Shown: one piece after another, positions 1 to 6,518 of the stretch | Numbering within the stretch: position 1 is the stretch's first letter | Layout of the letters: every line of letters starts with the position of its first letter | NCBI GenBank assembly: GCA_034189035.1 | Contig: JAXHVA010000174.1 | Location: 1 to 6,669, forward strand | Length of the DNA: 6,669 bases | Reading direction: 5' to 3' | DNA from: JAUXFK01 sp034189035 | GTDB lineage: Bacteria > Desulfobacterota > UBA8473 | Notes under the pieces: generated by a model | Seen by the model: the letters and a program-made list of their open reading frames with translations, nothing else | Databases searched by the model: none | What the model was told of the DNA's origin: nothing | Position numbers and translations under genes: made by a program

Positions 1-319
1 TTTTTTTGGATTGATAATAATCAATTACTTTACAACTTATCTTTTATCTCTCATAAATGAAGAGGTTGCAATGATTTAATCTGTGGCCTTCTTTGCTTGC
101 CGCATAGCGGCTTCATCCAACTATCCGAATAAGTAGGCGACTTTGCTACCAGTTGACAAAAATAGGTAAAATATATTCAAGACTATGCTTGCCTTTTGTT
201 GTTAATTAATCAAAATTCAACGGGGCACAGCAGTTTTATGAAGAAAAATAAAGAAACAACGGGGGCTCTATCTCTCGGCCGAACATACTGTGGATACATA
301 AGAAATGCCAAAGTGTTTC
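1..319. other. Stretch without recognisable gene
   Basis: No open frame of convincing length or recognisable protein similarity is visible on either strand. A short perfect stem (GCCGC-ATA-GCGGC, 99-111) is present but has no T-run, so it is not a typical intrinsic terminator. The stretch lies directly downstream of the minus-strand IS110 remnant and may include the old right end of that element, but no element boundary can be fixed from this sequence. Confidence 0.5.
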
Positions 320-785
320 TTAATGATCTACACACGTCTGTAAGAGCCGAGTCGTCTCCTGAGGCATAAGGCCTCTCCTTTTCGCTGGACGTTGTCTTTT
401 TTTTTCAACCAAGTCCATTACTACGTAAAGTCTTCGATCTTTGAGAACCCTATACATTCTACCGATTAGCTTTCGTGCCATAGCAACAATAGCCTTTCTC
501 CCAGCTTAATCGTAGGGATGATGACTGTAAACACGCTGGTAAAGAAGCACAGAGGCTTTCTGTATTGCAGGCTAGGTCACCTGAATCAGCATATTACGTG
601 CTCTTGAGTCTCCAGCACGTGTGATATTACCTCTGTTGATCTCATCACAGGTGGATTTCTCTCAGGGAGTTAGCCCAAGAAAGTGACCCTAGCTCACGTA
701 CATTCCTTAGCAGGCGCCAATCCCTAATACGAGCAAGCATGTTACTGGCTACGATCCAGAGACTTTCGGTGCTTTTGTTTTTTTT
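320..785 (-). pseudogene. IS110-family transposase remnant (C-terminal half)
   Basis: Read on the minus strand, this encodes the C-terminal part of an IS110-family (DEDD/serine, Transposase_20-type) transposase. In order it shows RIRDWRLLRNVRELGS, then after a frameshift (about 675-690) FLGLTP, EINRGNITRAGDSRARNML, YQRVYSHHPYD and AGRKAIVAMARKLIGRMYRVLKD. These match the family's conserved 'GLTPSE...GxITKAGNSxAR...AIVAxARKL...YxxLK' series. In-frame stops occur at 664-662 (TGA), 574-572 (TAG, where the family usually has the Trp of 'AAW') and 508-506 (TAA). The frame then stays open to a TAA at 322-320. The N-terminal RuvC-like DEDD domain is not recognisable, so the 5' limit near 785 is approximate. 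The copy cannot make an active recombinase. Similarity was judged by eye from family motifs. Confidence 0.82.
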
Positions 786-949
786 GAGTTGGCATTGGCT
801 AGAATTTGTTGAATTTGCTTCGTTCGACACACGGCAAAGACCATTATGTGGTATTTTAGGGCACAACTGCATTCTTCCTGAATATAGTGGACAAGGCTTT
901 GGCAAACAACAGGTTGATTAGATCCTTGATCGCTTGAGGAGCTTAATTG

Positions 950-964
950 GCTGTTTAAAACAGC
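950..964. repeat. Short palindrome GCTGTTT-A-AAACAGC
   Basis: A perfect 7-bp inverted repeat with a one-base centre lies about 150 bp upstream of the lipoprotein gene. Its size would suit a dimeric regulator site. It is AT-rich in the middle, so chance occurrence is quite possible, and nothing else ties it to a function. Confidence 0.3.
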
Positions 965-1059
965 GCAGATCGTTACACATGTTTGGCGCACAATCACTGC
1001 CGGGCTTAAACCATACAGTTTAATCGACTATTAATGAGTCGCTTGCAGTTTTTATAAAA

Positions 1060-1080
1060 TGATGTGTTGTCATCACATCT
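1060..1080. promoter_or_regulatory. Possible operator: inverted repeat TGATGTG...CACATCT
   Basis: The arms GATGTG (1061-1066) and CACATC (1074-1079) are separated by 7 bp, and the site ends about 30 bp before the ATG at 1111. The position suits a regulator-binding site in the promoter or leader of the lipoprotein gene. The TGATGT half-site recurs in the larger palindrome just upstream of the histidine kinase (4198-4223), though with different arm spacing. The role is inferred from position and symmetry only. Confidence 0.35.
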
Positions 1081-1100
1081 AAATTTAATTTTTAATGTAC

Positions 1101-1105
1101 GGAGG
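1101..1105 (+). promoter_or_regulatory. Ribosome binding site for the lipoprotein gene
   Basis: A full GGAGG lies 5 nt before ATG 1111. This supports that start and shows that the short first frame is a real translation start rather than a shadow ORF. Confidence 0.8.
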
Positions 1106-1110
1106 AACAG

Positions 1111-2263
1111 ATGAAAATTGAACGTGCTTTAAAACTTGATTTTTTTATATTAGCATTGTTAATGATAACGATCCTTACCTCTAGCTGTGCCCAGCACGTA
1201 GAGGGAATTCCCATTGATATATCAGATTACGAAGCCATGTTCATCTCTGTAGAAGATAACATGTGGAATGGAGGTTATTACAGTAACGGCAGCTGGAACA
1301 GCGATTATAAATGATAGCCCGTTCGCAGGTCTGGCATTTTATGTGAGAGCCGGACAAACAACTGGAAGATTGGACTATCAGATTCGTGCGGATGAAGCTG
1401 CGGAATTCAATCGAACACTTCTTGCTGACACTTTAACACTCAATACAGTGGAGTTCTTAAGTGGGCTTCATAAAAATCTCTTTGCCGTTATGGGGCTGAT
1501 TGAATATATGGATGCAACAGGCTCTCAAGATGGCATTGAATTGGTGGAAGACACCTTAAGTAGGATCAACCGAATAATGAAGGTAATCGGATACTATGTC
1601 TCTGCTGGGAGTAATTCAGTTGCTTCGGTATATGGCCAGACAACTGCTACTAATTTGCTGACTATTGCAAATCTGCAGTACGCTAGAACTTTTCCAAGCC
1701 GATTCATTTCTATATCTTACGTAAACACTGCCAATAAATATTTAAATGCGATCAATAGAAATGCATGGAATGGATCTTATTATGAATTCAGCCCAGACCT
1801 GCATGAAACGGTCGGTACGAAATATTTTTATCCTAATGTTACTACGATGATCAGTTTAACAAGAATGTACGAGGCCACGGGCAATACTGAATTGCTCGAA
1901 AAAGCCATAGACCTGTTTGATGAGATGGAAACATTGAAATACAATTGGCGCCCTGGCTACTACACTCCCTATTCCAAGAACAGGTATGGGGCGCAGACAG
2001 ATGACTTTACATCGCTATCGCCAACCGGATATGCCATTCTTGCTTTATCAAGCCTGTACTATATAACACACGATCAAAAATATCTTAATGGCATTTATGA
2101 ACAACTTACCTTCATAAGGGATTATCTCCATGATCCTGCAGCCGGACTCATACGACACCACTGGATCGACGGCGCCATTGCACCTCCTTCCGCATTTGTC
2201 TGTATCGGGTGTAATCTCCAAATTTTGTGGACGATGTGGCGACTCGAGAATGGTTTTAATTAA
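1111..2263 (+). pseudogene. Frameshifted lipoprotein gene, predicted alpha/alpha-toroid (six-hairpin-like) exported protein
   Basis: The start has an ideal ribosome binding site and a lipoprotein signal peptide: K/R-containing n-region, hydrophobic core FFILALLMITILT and lipobox LTSSC, with the acylated Cys near residue 26. The mature protein would be membrane-anchored and face the periplasm or outside. The first frame stops at 1312-1314. The protein resumes in the next frame from about 1310, so ...GSWNSDY joins NDSPFAGLAFYVRAG. One surplus A in the AAA at 1309-1311 explains the break; the repaired product is about 383 residues. The body looks all-helical, with repeated Trp/aromatic patches (MWNGGYY, AWNGSYYE, RPGYYTPY) and helices such as SPTGYAILALSSLYYITHDQ. 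This suggests an (alpha/alpha) toroid as in six-hairpin glycosidases or AGE-type enzymes. No catalytic motif could be assigned, so enzyme activity is unproven. The second frame is long and well preserved, so the lesion is recent or a sequence error. Confidence 0.7.
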
Positions 2264-2280
2264 TCGACGAAAGCCCAAGC

Positions 2281-2331
2281 CCTCGTAAAGTGGACTGGGA
2301 GTTGACGGGGACGGGTCACTATAACCATTTG
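2281..2331. repeat. REP-like G-rich block (GACGGGGACGGGTCACTAT)
   Basis: The block contains GTTGACGGGGACGGGTCAC followed by TATAACCATTTGAC, much richer in G than its surroundings. Read on the minus strand it encodes SDPSPSTPSP-like residues, a signature I associate with spurious hypothetical ORFs drawn across dispersed repeats near REP-associated (Y1/RAYT) transposases in Desulfobacterota and relatives. Only one copy is in this window, so repeat status is inferred from remembered resemblance and not shown here. Confidence 0.4.
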
Positions 2332-2355
2332 ACATTATACAAAATCGTATTATAA

Positions 2356-2550
2356 AAAATTGGGCTGAAATACGCTCTAATCGACCAATTTTGCTCCCAA
2401 AATGATCGTTTCAAGAAATTTAATCTAAAAGACATTACATCCATGGACATACCTGGCGCAGCCCGGTTAAATATTAGGTTCAAAGAGCTACAAAAACAGC
2501 AAATAAGTGCATTAAAACATGGTCCTAAAAAGCCCGTGTATTTTTATTAA
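2356..2550 (+). pseudogene. Short open frame of unknown family, possible winged-helix fragment
   Basis: The frame opens after a TAA at 2353-2355 and runs 64 codons to a TAA at 2548-2550. An ATG at 2443 would give only 35 residues, and no ribosome binding site precedes it. The full stretch reads KYALIDQFC...NLKDITSMDIPGAARLNIRFKELQKQQ and ends GPKKPVYFY. The order helix, 'LKDIT', short turn, 'R..FKELQ', basic tail resembles a winged helix-turn-helix DNA-binding segment. I do not recognise a specific family. It may be the remnant of a regulator gene without a usable start, or a chance open frame. Confidence 0.3.
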
Positions 2551-2634
2551 CAGTAAAAGATGTCTTCTTCTGATAATTCTCTGATTATTCACTTCTTCAC
2601 CCATATCAATGTATCAAAAACATATCACTAACAA

Positions 2635-2640
2635 GAGGTG
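2635..2640 (+). promoter_or_regulatory. Ribosome binding site that sets the beta-helix gene start
   Basis: GAGGTG lies 4 nt before ATG 2645. The open frame extends back to an ATG at 2609, but the Shine-Dalgarno match and the signal peptide beginning MNTLSRVKK make 2645 the better start. Confidence 0.7.
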
Positions 2641-2644
2641 TCAT

Positions 2645-3880
2645 ATGAACACTCTATCGAGAGTCAAGAAGTTTGTGGTGATCTTTGTCGCGGTATGGTT
2701 GGTCGGTTTATATGGACAGGCCACTGCGCTGCTTCTCTATGTTGGCCCGGGAGAAGCATATGAGACGATTGGTGCTGCCATTGCTGACTCCCAAAATGGC
2801 TATACAATCATTGTCAAAGATGGCACGTATACGGAAAACCTTGATGTTGATAAGAGCATACATATTCTATCTGAAAACGGTTCGGAACATAGCACCGTTG
2901 TATCGGCTGATGTGAATGATCATCTGTTTTATGTCACGGCGGCGGATGTTTTTGTCGACGGATTCACAGTATACCCCCCGACTGCAACCGGGGAAACCTG
3001 TGGCATTACGGTCATGGCAGACAATTGTGCAATTGTGAATAACCGCTGCGGCCTCTCAGAGACTCAAACAAATGTCGTTGGCATCTGCCTTTTTGATACA
3101 TAGGGGACCGGCATTGCTCATAATACGATAATCGGGAGTGCCGCCGGGGTGTATACGTGTTCTTATCCAACAGACCGATCAAGTGACAATAGTATTCGAC
3201 ACAACCGTTGCCTATTGAATGCAAGCGGCGGCATTATTATAACGGAGTCATCCCGTAACACGTTTGAATTTAACTACTGTGAAGGAGGCGATCTGGTATC
3301 GTCCTGTTTGACTCACCTGACAACATAGGTGAATCCGTGGTTCGATACAATGTGTGCACGAGAAATCGGGAAGGAATCAGTATCAGTAATGGCAGCGATA
3401 TGATCAGAGGAAATGAGGTCAGTGATAACCGCATGGGCATGACTGTTTCAGGAATGGCAAATATTATCATCGAAAATACGGCCAGTCATAATGAGGCCTG
3501 CGGGATAGTATTCATAAGTACACATAATAATGAGATATTTCTGAACACCTTTCTAGGTAACGCTATATACAATGCCTTATCTCTATAATTCCACAAATAC
3601 TTGGCATTCTGTGGACACGTTCGACTATATATATGAAGGCATCATATATACGAATTTTCTCGGAAACTATTTCGACGATCATGGAGCTTCCGATTCAGAC
3701 AACAATGGTATTGGCGATTCACCATACGCAATTCCCATAGATGGTTCTTCAGATGAGTATCCATTGGTAGACACAATTGAGAATTACACTATTTTGTTAC
3801 AAGATCAGATATTACATGAGCGGTTTGTTTCATTTCTTCTCATTTTTGATTTTTTTCTTCCAACTTGCTTAAAAAATTGA
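2645..3880 (+). pseudogene. Broken exported right-handed beta-helix protein (NosD/PbH1-like)
   Basis: The product has a Sec signal peptide (MNTLSRVKK, hydrophobic core FVVIFVAVWLVGLYG, likely cleavage after ATA). It then shows the typical beta-helix opening YVGPGEAYETIGAAIADS and DGTYTENLDVDKSIHIL, followed by many PbH1-like rungs (VDGFTVYP, IVNNRCGLSE, IAHNTIIGS, IIENTASHNEACGI, NNEIFLNTFLGN). The C-terminus carries the acidic element GASDSDNNGIGDSPYAI...YPLV, common at the end of NosD/CASH proteins and probably Ca2+-binding. The frame is interrupted by TAG at 3101-3103 (same frame continues with GTGIAHNTII), a -1 shift near 3287-3297 (to GIVLFDSPDNIGE) and a +1 shift near 3572-3586 (to NSTNTWHSVDTFDYI). 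The repaired length is about 410 residues. The last part, after ENYTILL, is hydrophobic and may be altered. The likely role is extracellular carbohydrate or surface binding/processing. There is no nitrous-oxide reductase context, so nosD itself is not implied. Confidence 0.75.
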
Positions 3881-3884
3881 TACA

Positions 3885-3921
3885 TTTATAAGTGTTGATG
3901 GTTTAAAGTTGTACTTATAAA
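3885..3921. repeat. Inverted repeat TTTATAAGT...ACTTATAAA downstream of the beta-helix gene
   Basis: Perfect 9-bp arms (3885-3893 and 3913-3921), extendable by two G-T pairs, enclose a 15-nt loop a few bases after the stop at 3880. The position suits a transcript end or processing stem, but no T-run follows and the arms are AT-rich. Terminator function is therefore uncertain. Confidence 0.35.
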
Positions 3922-4197
3922 CAAAAGGTGTATAATAATTACAACTATCTTTTATAAAGAAATTAGGATCATACAGGCATAGCCGTTTTAGCTAAAAGCT
4001 CATTATAGACAGACATAATTTTGGAGGGTATTTTCAGCTAGCAGTGTATCTCGCTTAGTGAATAGCGTCTCATTTTTCATATTATTTATTGAGCAAACTA
4101 CAAACTCGAACCATTTTTTGTCAAGGTAAAAATATAAGATAGGAACTTATCCACAACCTCTATACTAAGTCGTTCGGTGGTGACACTATAAAGTAAA

Positions 4198-4223
4198 TGA
4201 TGTAACATGATCATCTTACATCA
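4198..4223. promoter_or_regulatory. 26-bp near-perfect palindrome upstream of the kinase, probable operator
   Basis: The outer arms TGATGTAA (4198-4205) and TTACATCA (4216-4223) are exact reverse complements, and the core ATGATCAT (4207-4214) is itself palindromic. The only break is a C opposite a C (4206/4215). The site ends 28 bp before the kinase ATG and 13 bp before its Shine-Dalgarno sequence. Symmetry, length and position fit a dimeric regulator site governing the kinase. There is no T-run, so it is not a terminator. Which protein binds it cannot be told. Confidence 0.6.
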
Positions 4224-4251
4224 AAATAATTTTTACTGAGGCATTTAGAAA

Positions 4252-5373
4252 ATGGACACATATTTTACTCAAGCAGAAAGAGTAAATGAAAAAGAGCTTA
4301 TTGCGGAAATCGAAATAGTTAACAGAAACCCCGTAATGTCTGCCTTACTCCATTCAATTGGTGGCTTGCTTGCCATCTTAGATGAACATCGTCAGATTGT
4401 TGCTCTTAATGATTCATTCCTTCGTATGCTGGACATTAATAATCCAGAAGAATCCTTGGGCTTGAGACCAGGTGAAGCATTACAGTGTATTTATGCATAT
4501 GAAGAGCCAGCCGGATGCGGCACAACCAAATTCTGTTCTACCTGCGGGGCTGCTATAGCAATAGTATCCAGCCTGTGCCAAGATAGACCTGTTGAAAGAA
4601 TCTGCGCCCTAAGGGCTAAGAAAAGGGACCTGACGATCGATATTGCCTTACTGGTTCGATCACATGCAATAAAAATCGATGGAAGAAGATTTCTACTATT
4701 GTTTTTACAGGATATTACCTTTCAACAGCAAAGGGCAGCACTCGAAAGAACATTCTTCCATGATGTCAACAACATGTTAAGTGCACTCGTTGGGGCAAGT
4801 GAAATGCTTTATCTCGAAAATAGTCAATCGAATCTCGTCAAAATTATTCGCAAGTCATCATTGCGCTTGAAAAATGAAGTTGAGATACAAAGATCTCTAT
4901 CAGAAAGAGAATCCTTCACATATCACCCATTGCGACACAAAATCACAACAGACCAAATACAAGAAGAAATTAAGTCCTTTTTCTTTAATCATCCTTCGGC
5001 ACGAAATAAGAACCTACAATTCTCACCATTTTGCACTATCCTGTCTATCAAAACAGATATTTCATTGTTGCTACGTATTGTTTGCAACATGATTACAAAC
5101 GCCCTCGAGTCCACCGAGAAAAATGGTACTGTAAAAGTATGGTTGGAACAGAACGATAACTCTCTGTCTTTTTGCGTGTGGAACGCGCAACAGATTCCAC
5201 AAGATATAGCTCGAAGGATATTTCAACGCAATTTTAGCACAAAAGAAGGTGCAGGGAGAGGGGTCGGTACCTATTCCATGAAATTATTTGGGGAGCAAAT
5301 CCTTGGCGGGCAAGTAGATTTTACAACATCTCAGGAAGAAGGTACTATATTCAGATTTTCTTTGCCCTTATGA
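4252..5373 (+). CDS. Orphan PAS-domain sensor histidine kinase
   Basis: The protein has 373 residues, no signal peptide and no membrane segment, so it should be cytoplasmic. A PAS domain spans roughly 28-155 (MSALLHSIGGLLAILDEHRQIVALNDSFLRML) and contains Cys79, Cys89, Cys95 and Cys98, the last three in GCGTTKFCSTCGA. The dimerisation/phosphoacceptor region has H-box FFHDVNNMLS with probable phospho-accepting His170. The HATPase domain shows N-box VCNMITNALE (Asn279/Asn283), F-box IFQRNFST (323-330) and G2 box GAGRGVGT (333-340), and ends GTIFRFSLPL. The usual G1 box DxGxG is replaced by VWNAQQIP, as is common in this kinase subgroup. The kinase would autophosphorylate and pass the phosphate to a response regulator, but none is encoded nearby. 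A TGAGG at 4237-4241 lies 10 nt before the ATG, slightly far. This is the only clearly intact gene in the window. The signal sensed is unknown; the Cys cluster suggests redox or metal sensing (inference). Confidence 0.9.
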   Translation: MDTYFTQAERVNEKELIAEIEIVNRNPVMSALLHSIGGLLAILDEHRQIVALNDSFLRMLDINNPEESLGLRPGEALQCIYAYEEPAGCGTTKFCSTCGAAIAIVSSLCQDRPVERICALRAKKRDLTIDIALLVRSHAIKIDGRRFLLLFLQDITFQQQRAALERTFFHDVNNMLSALVGASEMLYLENSQSNLVKIIRKSSLRLKNEVEIQRSLSERESFTYHPLRHKITTDQIQEEIKSFFFNHPSARNKNLQFSPFCTILSIKTDISLLLRIVCNMITNALESTEKNGTVKVWLEQNDNSLSFCVWNAQQIPQDIARRIFQRNFSTKEGAGRGVGTYSMKLFGEQILGGQVDFTTSQEEGTIFRFSLPL

Positions 5374-5657
5374 AAGAATAGACAGGATTAAAGAACACGG
5401 AACTGATCATATAGGCTGACAGCCAGAAGGGTAAGCATAATGGGAGCTTCATCTAGTCGATTTCAAAACTCGCCTAATAGGGCTCAACCATTTGAAATCG
5501 TTCATCTTCCGTTTTGCCAAACTTATAACAAAAAACCTTGACGACCGCTAAAAGGAATTTTTGGCAACAGCCGGTTATCTCCCTGCCTACAGCATCTCTA
5601 TTGTTTAGTTTGGTTACCACACCAGACCTGCCGCTAAATTGACTGGCGAATTAAACT
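5374..5657. other. Intergenic stretch after the kinase
   Basis: No intact gene is visible. Apart from the inverted repeat at 5458-5500, one plus-strand frame reads FRFAKLITKNLDDR, stop, KEFLATAGYLPAYSISIV, stop, FGYHTRPAAKLTGELNCD. This could be an eroded upstream part of the unknown gene that follows, but no family is recognisable. Confidence 0.4.
5458..5500. repeat. Inverted repeat CGATTTCAAA...TTTGAAATCG downstream of the kinase
   Basis: Perfect 10-bp arms (5458-5467 and 5491-5500) flank a 23-nt interval. The interval contains a smaller GC-rich stem (CCT-AAT-AG-G around 5473-5481). The repeat begins about 85 nt after the kinase stop, so it could be a 3'-end stem of the kinase transcript. 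It lacks a following T-run, so it is not a standard intrinsic terminator; a relic of a mobile-element end is another possibility. Confidence 0.45.
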
Positions 5658-5666
5658 GTGATTGAT

Positions 5667-6131
5667 ATGAGCGAAGAAATGCTTTTAGTGGCAATCGGTT
5701 GCGATCGATTGCCTGGAATACTTGATATTACTGCAAGACACCCCTTTGTCGTTTTTGGAACGATGGACAGGAAAGTTTTTGTTGACATCATTTCATGTGT
5801 TGTGGGTAGTACAGCGTCTTCTTTACCGGTCTACTTCTATGAAACCGGGTGAATTATCCCGCGCCGAGTGGTTGCTGTTGGCAACCTTGATAAGGTCTGG
5901 CTTACAGTTCCCGAGGATATTACTTCGGAGGAACTGAAAAATGCTTTCCGAAGCTATTTTGGCGCAGAATGGGCCGAAGTCTTGGACGTCGCCGACAAGT
6001 CTTTTATCTACAACGCTGCTAACAACGCCTACTTCGCAATCCGTGACATACGCCATATAGAAAATCTGACATTGGAGCAGCTTTCGGAAAAGAAGGAGGT
6101 TAGGAAGCCGCCGAATATTGTCGTAAGCTAA
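5667..6131 (+). pseudogene. Gene of unknown family interrupted by an in-frame TGA
   Basis: One frame runs from ATG 5667 (a GTG at 5658 follows an in-frame TAA at 5652) to TAA 6129-6131, broken only by TGA at 5850-5852 within YETG-stop-IIPRR. CGA to TGA would be the simplest change. Readable parts include MSEEMLLVAIGCDRLPGI, HPFVVFGTMDRKVFVDII, VAVGNLDKVWLTVPEDIT, EELKNAFRSYFGAEWAEVLD and NAANNAYFAIRDIRHIENLT. The composition is protein-like on both sides of the stop. The product would be about 154 residues and soluble, with a charged C-terminus (EKKEVRKPPN). I do not recognise the family. No Shine-Dalgarno sequence precedes 5667, and GTG 5868 also lacks one, so the true N-terminus may lie further upstream and be lost. 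The IS30 fragment begins right at its 3' end. Confidence 0.5.
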
Positions 6132-6382
6132 AGATCAAAGAAACTACATTCTTGACAATTGCAGAGAAACTCAAAACTGACTATCTGGACGATGAGACAA
6201 TGCGTGTTAGCCGTGAAACCATTTACTGGTAGATCTATTTAGACGAAAAAGAAGGTGATTCTCTTTATCATCATCTGCGACGGAGACGTAAAAAATGCCG
6301 CAGACAAAAGAGATACGGATCAGCAAGGCGATTCTTTCCAAGACGTGTTAGCATTTCCGAGCATCCAGCCAACTTGATTTAG
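6131..6382 (+). pseudogene. IS30-family transposase fragment
   Basis: One frame, clearly recognisable from 6149, encodes FLTIAEKLKTDYLDDETMRVSRETIYW, a TAG at 6230-6232, then IYLDEKEGDSLYHHLRRRRKKCRRQKRYGS, FPRRVSISEHPANLI and a stop at 6380-6382. This matches the central IS30 region (IAxxLKxDYPDDxxMRVSxETIYRYIYxDKxxGGxLYxHLRRRRKKRRKR...RVSISERP), just before the catalytic DDE domain. The amber falls where the family has the aromatic or basic residue of 'IYRYIY'. The N-terminal helix-turn-helix and the whole DDE catalytic part are missing, so the fragment is inactive and truncated at both ends. No terminal inverted repeats were found, and the left limit is approximate. Confidence 0.85.
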
Positions 6383-6518
6383 CTACTTTGTCATTGTTTT
6401 TACAATATCAATATCTATGGGAATTGTTAAGACTTTTTGTAATAAAAAGGTTGGATTAGTTATCTAAAGATATTGGCGAGGCAAGGAAAAGGAACCATCT
6501 TTATCTTCTCGATTCTTC
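6383..6518. other. Spacer between IS30 fragment and the next transposase
   Basis: This AT-rich spacer has no coding content. It presumably contains the left end of the element whose transposase starts after it. The purine-rich AAGGAAAAGGA (6483-6493) resembles a ribosome binding site but lies about 25 nt before the only nearby ATG, which is too far. Confidence 0.35.

Larger units (their letters stand above)
786..1100. other. Intergenic stretch between IS110 remnant and lipoprotein gene
   Basis: Several short frames are open here on both strands, but none reads like a known protein. The minus-strand part nearest the IS110 remnant may be its badly eroded N-terminal half; no motif supports that firmly. 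Two inverted repeats (950-964 and 1060-1080) are listed separately. No clear -35/-10 pair could be chosen for the gene starting at 1111, although the TATAAAAT run at 1053-1060 is a possible -10 region. Confidence 0.45.
2264..2644. other. Intergenic stretch between the two exported-protein genes
   Basis: This 380-bp gap contains a G-rich REP-like block (about 2281-2331) and a short open frame (2356-2550), both listed separately. From 2551 to 2634 the sequence is AT-rich leader for the beta-helix gene, without a promoter that can be named confidently. No intrinsic terminator with a T-run is visible after the lipoprotein stop. Confidence 0.45.
3881..4251. other. Intergenic stretch upstream of the histidine kinase
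   Basis: This is a 371-bp AT-rich gap with no recognisable coding frame. It holds the inverted repeat at 3885-3921 and, at its right end, the palindrome at 4198-4223. Possible -10-like sequences (TATACT 4161-4166, TATAAA 4187-4192) occur before the palindrome, but neither has a convincing -35 partner. The gap's size indicates that the kinase has its own promoter. Confidence 0.45.

Noticed and set aside
645..921. Overlapping open frames on both strands (60-86 codons) as separate small genes
   Set aside because: None has a ribosome binding site or family resemblance. The minus-strand frame contains the IS110 segment DWRLLRNVRELGS, so it belongs to the transposase remnant.
1..1000. IS110 bridge RNA or intact element ends
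   Set aside because: The element's ends cannot be located, the transposase is heavily decayed, and no fold could be assigned by eye; only the transposase remnant is claimed.
2048..2335. Minus-strand 95-codon frame beginning MSNGYSDPSPS
   Set aside because: It starts in the REP-like block and runs antisense through the well-supported lipoprotein C-terminus; a typical spurious ORF over a repeat.
3101..3103. Amber codons as pyrrolysine recoding (TAG at 3101, 574 and 6230)
   Set aside because: Three interruptions are TAG, but two lie in dead transposase pieces at positions not expected to be Lys-like, and the same genes also have frameshifts or other stops. No pyl gene is in the window.
3012..3470. 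Minus-strand frames of 66-70 codons opposite the beta-helix gene
   Set aside because: They lie antisense to a recognisable protein and have no start signal or family motif; shadows of the broken gene.
5374..5500. Intrinsic terminator right after the kinase
   Set aside because: The inverted repeat begins about 85 nt downstream and has no following T-run, so a terminator call is not supported.
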